The translations under genes and the position numbers were made by a program. Positions 62,461 to 64,000 of a DNA stretch of 64,000 nucleotides are shown in pieces (position 1 is the first letter of the stretch; every line of letters begins with the position of its first letter). The notes beneath the pieces are model-generated. The model was not told where the DNA came from. It did no database searches and saw only the letters and a program-made list of their open reading frames with translations. The DNA is from Nannochloropsis oceanica (Eukaryota > Sar > Eustigmatophyceae > Eustigmatales > Monodopsidaceae): NCBI GenBank assembly GCA_004519485.1, contig CP038117.1, positions 1,135,001-1,199,000 on the forward strand, read 5' to 3'.

Positions 62461-63502
62461 TCACACCTCGATACTCACCAACCCCTCCTCGCTGGTTAAG
62501 ACGGGAAAGACAGTCGCCGGCGAATCCTTTGCACCACCAAAGCCACCCACGAAACCAGCAATGCCTTCGGTTCCCTTAATGCCAAACACGCTCTCAGACC
62601 AGGCCGTGCACTTCCCGGTCGCGAGCTCAAATTTCGAGTTGTGAAATTTACAGGTGATCGTCGGCTCTCCACCCTCAACCGCGATATTTCCTCAAGGTAG
62701 TTAAAACAGAAGATGAGATGAATGGAGGGTTAGGAAGGGAAGGAAATATGTATGTTGTGATCTTTGAATGTTGGGGGGGGAAGCAGAAAGAGGGGCGTAT
62801 TATGCCATCTTGAGATAACATTGAACAAAACATTGAAGAAAGATACAGAATGATCAACGATGCATGCACACACAACCAGCCTCGCACAATTCAATGTGAC
62901 TTTCTGCTATCTTCCTGCCTACTTACCCGTTTTCATAGGCAAGCCCAGGTGAGGGCATTTGGCCAACACAGCATAAAAGCTCCCTTCCACGTTCGCCACA
63001 ATCACAGCCCCAGCGTCCGTATCGACGATTTTGCGCTCGCCTGTGAGGAAAATAACGGGAAGAAGGGAAAAAACGGGGAGAAGAAGGGTTGAGAAAGGCT
63101 TATGGAAAGTGATGTAGTATGGTCGATGGAAGTAAGGAGTGCAGACATGCCATAAAAAAGACGGAAACAGCACACAAATATGTAAGACGGGAATGTACAT
63201 TGATCAGAGACCACTACCTATACACCCGTGAATACTATGCATGGTCTCTCTGCTTCTCATCCGGCGTACCTCGAGGGATGTCTGTCGCCGGCCCGACGAC
63301 TACGGTGGCCGAGCGGCTGGTCAGGGCACGACCCGAGGTCGGAGTGGGAACGAGGAAAGCCTGAGCAAAAGAAGGGTAGGTAGTAAAGATGTATGAATGG
63401 ATTGATAGATGGACACAGCGGTGAGCAAGGGAGCGTAAGGGGCCTTACCTGGGAGACAGAGGCAGCAAGGAGCAAGGCGGCGATGGTGCGGACGAACTGC
63501 AT
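62461..63502 (-). CDS. Rieske [2Fe-2S] ferredoxin-like protein, plastid-type leader
   Basis: Four exons, 63502-63449, 63360-63270, 63040-62927 and 62690-62461. GT-AG borders with phases 0, 1 and 1; 162 residues. The small exons escape simple ORF reading. The leader MQFVRTIAALLLAASVSQ joins AFLVPTP, forming a signal peptide followed by Ala-Phe, so plastid import is likely. The Rieske cluster motifs are Cys77-Pro-His79 in LAKCPHLGLPM and Cys100-Lys-Phe-His103 in TITCKFHNSKFELATG, the C-x-H / C-x2-H set. GERKIVDTDAGAVIVAN and SFYAVLAK are the preceding strands. The protein is short and has no second domain, so it is a stand-alone Rieske ferredoxin rather than an oxygenase. PVLTSEEGLVSIEV ends the fold. 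The partner is unknown. Confidence 0.9.
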
Positions 63503-64000
63503 GATTGTCTGTACGGATGGAGAGAGGAGTGGCTCCTGTCTATTCATGCGGGTAAATGTCAGTTTATTGTGCGTTGGTCGTTTGTCTCAGGCGGTAAAAA
63601 TGCTTGCTTGTCGCTTGACAGCTCGGCTGCGACTCGCCTCCTCCCTCCTTGCTTGGGCGAGGTCGCGGTCGCGATATAGAAGACCGCTTGGTACAAAACT
63701 GGGCCGTTCGACATGCACATGAGGGGAATATACCTCGATCAAATGTGTCTGTGGTGTTGAGATGAATTGGTTGCGCGTAAGGCGATCAAATGCTTGGTTA
63801 TAAGGGGCTTTGTTGAGCGTTGGGGGCAACCTCATCAACGTCACTGATGGCTTCAGTTGTGCATCAAATCAGTCGTGAGGGACATCCTCCTTCTTGCCGC
63901 ACCACACCTCAACGACACTAAGCAGCCGCCAACACACACTGGACACGTAACGAATCATTTCCATGATAAGAAGCACGTCCACAGTTGGTGGTTTTGGCTA
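63503..64000. other. Right-edge region, upstream of the Rieske gene
   Basis: About 500 bases that presumably contain the Rieske gene promoter. An 85-codon minus-strand ORF at 63587-63844 has no recognisable motif and is not called. Confidence 0.4.

Noticed and set aside
63587-63844. 85-codon minus-strand ORF at the right edge
   Set aside because: No motif, no leader, and it lies where the Rieske gene promoter is expected.

Overview
The window is nuclear DNA from a plastid-bearing stramenopile (heterokont) alga. A eustigmatophyte of the Nannochloropsis/Microchloropsis kind is my best guess, but the genus is an inference. Supporting signs are: compact, mostly intron-poor genes with short GT-AG introns; a plastid isoprenoid enzyme (IspE) and a plastid-type RsmG; at least seven leaders made of a signal peptide followed by an Ala-Phe motif, which is the bipartite signal of red-lineage secondary plastids; and TTAGGG telomere-type DNA. 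I recognise no transposon, virus-like element, CRISPR array, rRNA or tRNA.

Layout. 0-10 kb: a kinesin-3 cut by the left edge, a TPR protein with a separate leader exon, and a PEBP/FT-like protein. 10-22 kb: a ubiquitin-like membrane protein, an RHD3/Sey1-like GTPase, and a 1956-residue cupredoxin-like protein carrying very long triplet repeats. 22-30 kb: a GLOD4-type glyoxalase fused to glutaredoxin, an unknown basic protein, the small subunit of DNA primase, and fructosamine-3-kinase. 30-40 kb: CDK10, an unknown membrane protein, a membrane-anchored epoxide-hydrolase-like protein, a weak hypothetical ORF, and an IAH1-type SGNH esterase. 40-48 kb: a plastid membrane protein, a PPPDE/DeSI peptidase, a CLC-e-like chloride channel, and ribosomal stalk protein P1. 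48-64 kb: selenoprotein T (in-frame TGA plus a foldable SECIS), an RNF19-like RBR ubiquitin ligase, IspE, a secreted LEA-like repeat protein built from phase-0 exons, a patatin-like lipase, RsmG with a long acidic and RGG tail, and a Rieske ferredoxin.

The genes are housekeeping and do not form an operon-like system. A loose theme is plastid maintenance and protein or metabolite repair: GLOD4-Grx, FN3K, PPPDE, CLC-e, IspE, RsmG and Rieske all look plastid-directed. The strongest findings are the SelT selenocysteine/SECIS pair, the glyoxalase-glutaredoxin fusion, and a recurrent GGGA-rich block on the sense strand just after many stop codons. Exon borders were read by eye from GT-AG signals, reading phase and family alignment from memory; no search was run.
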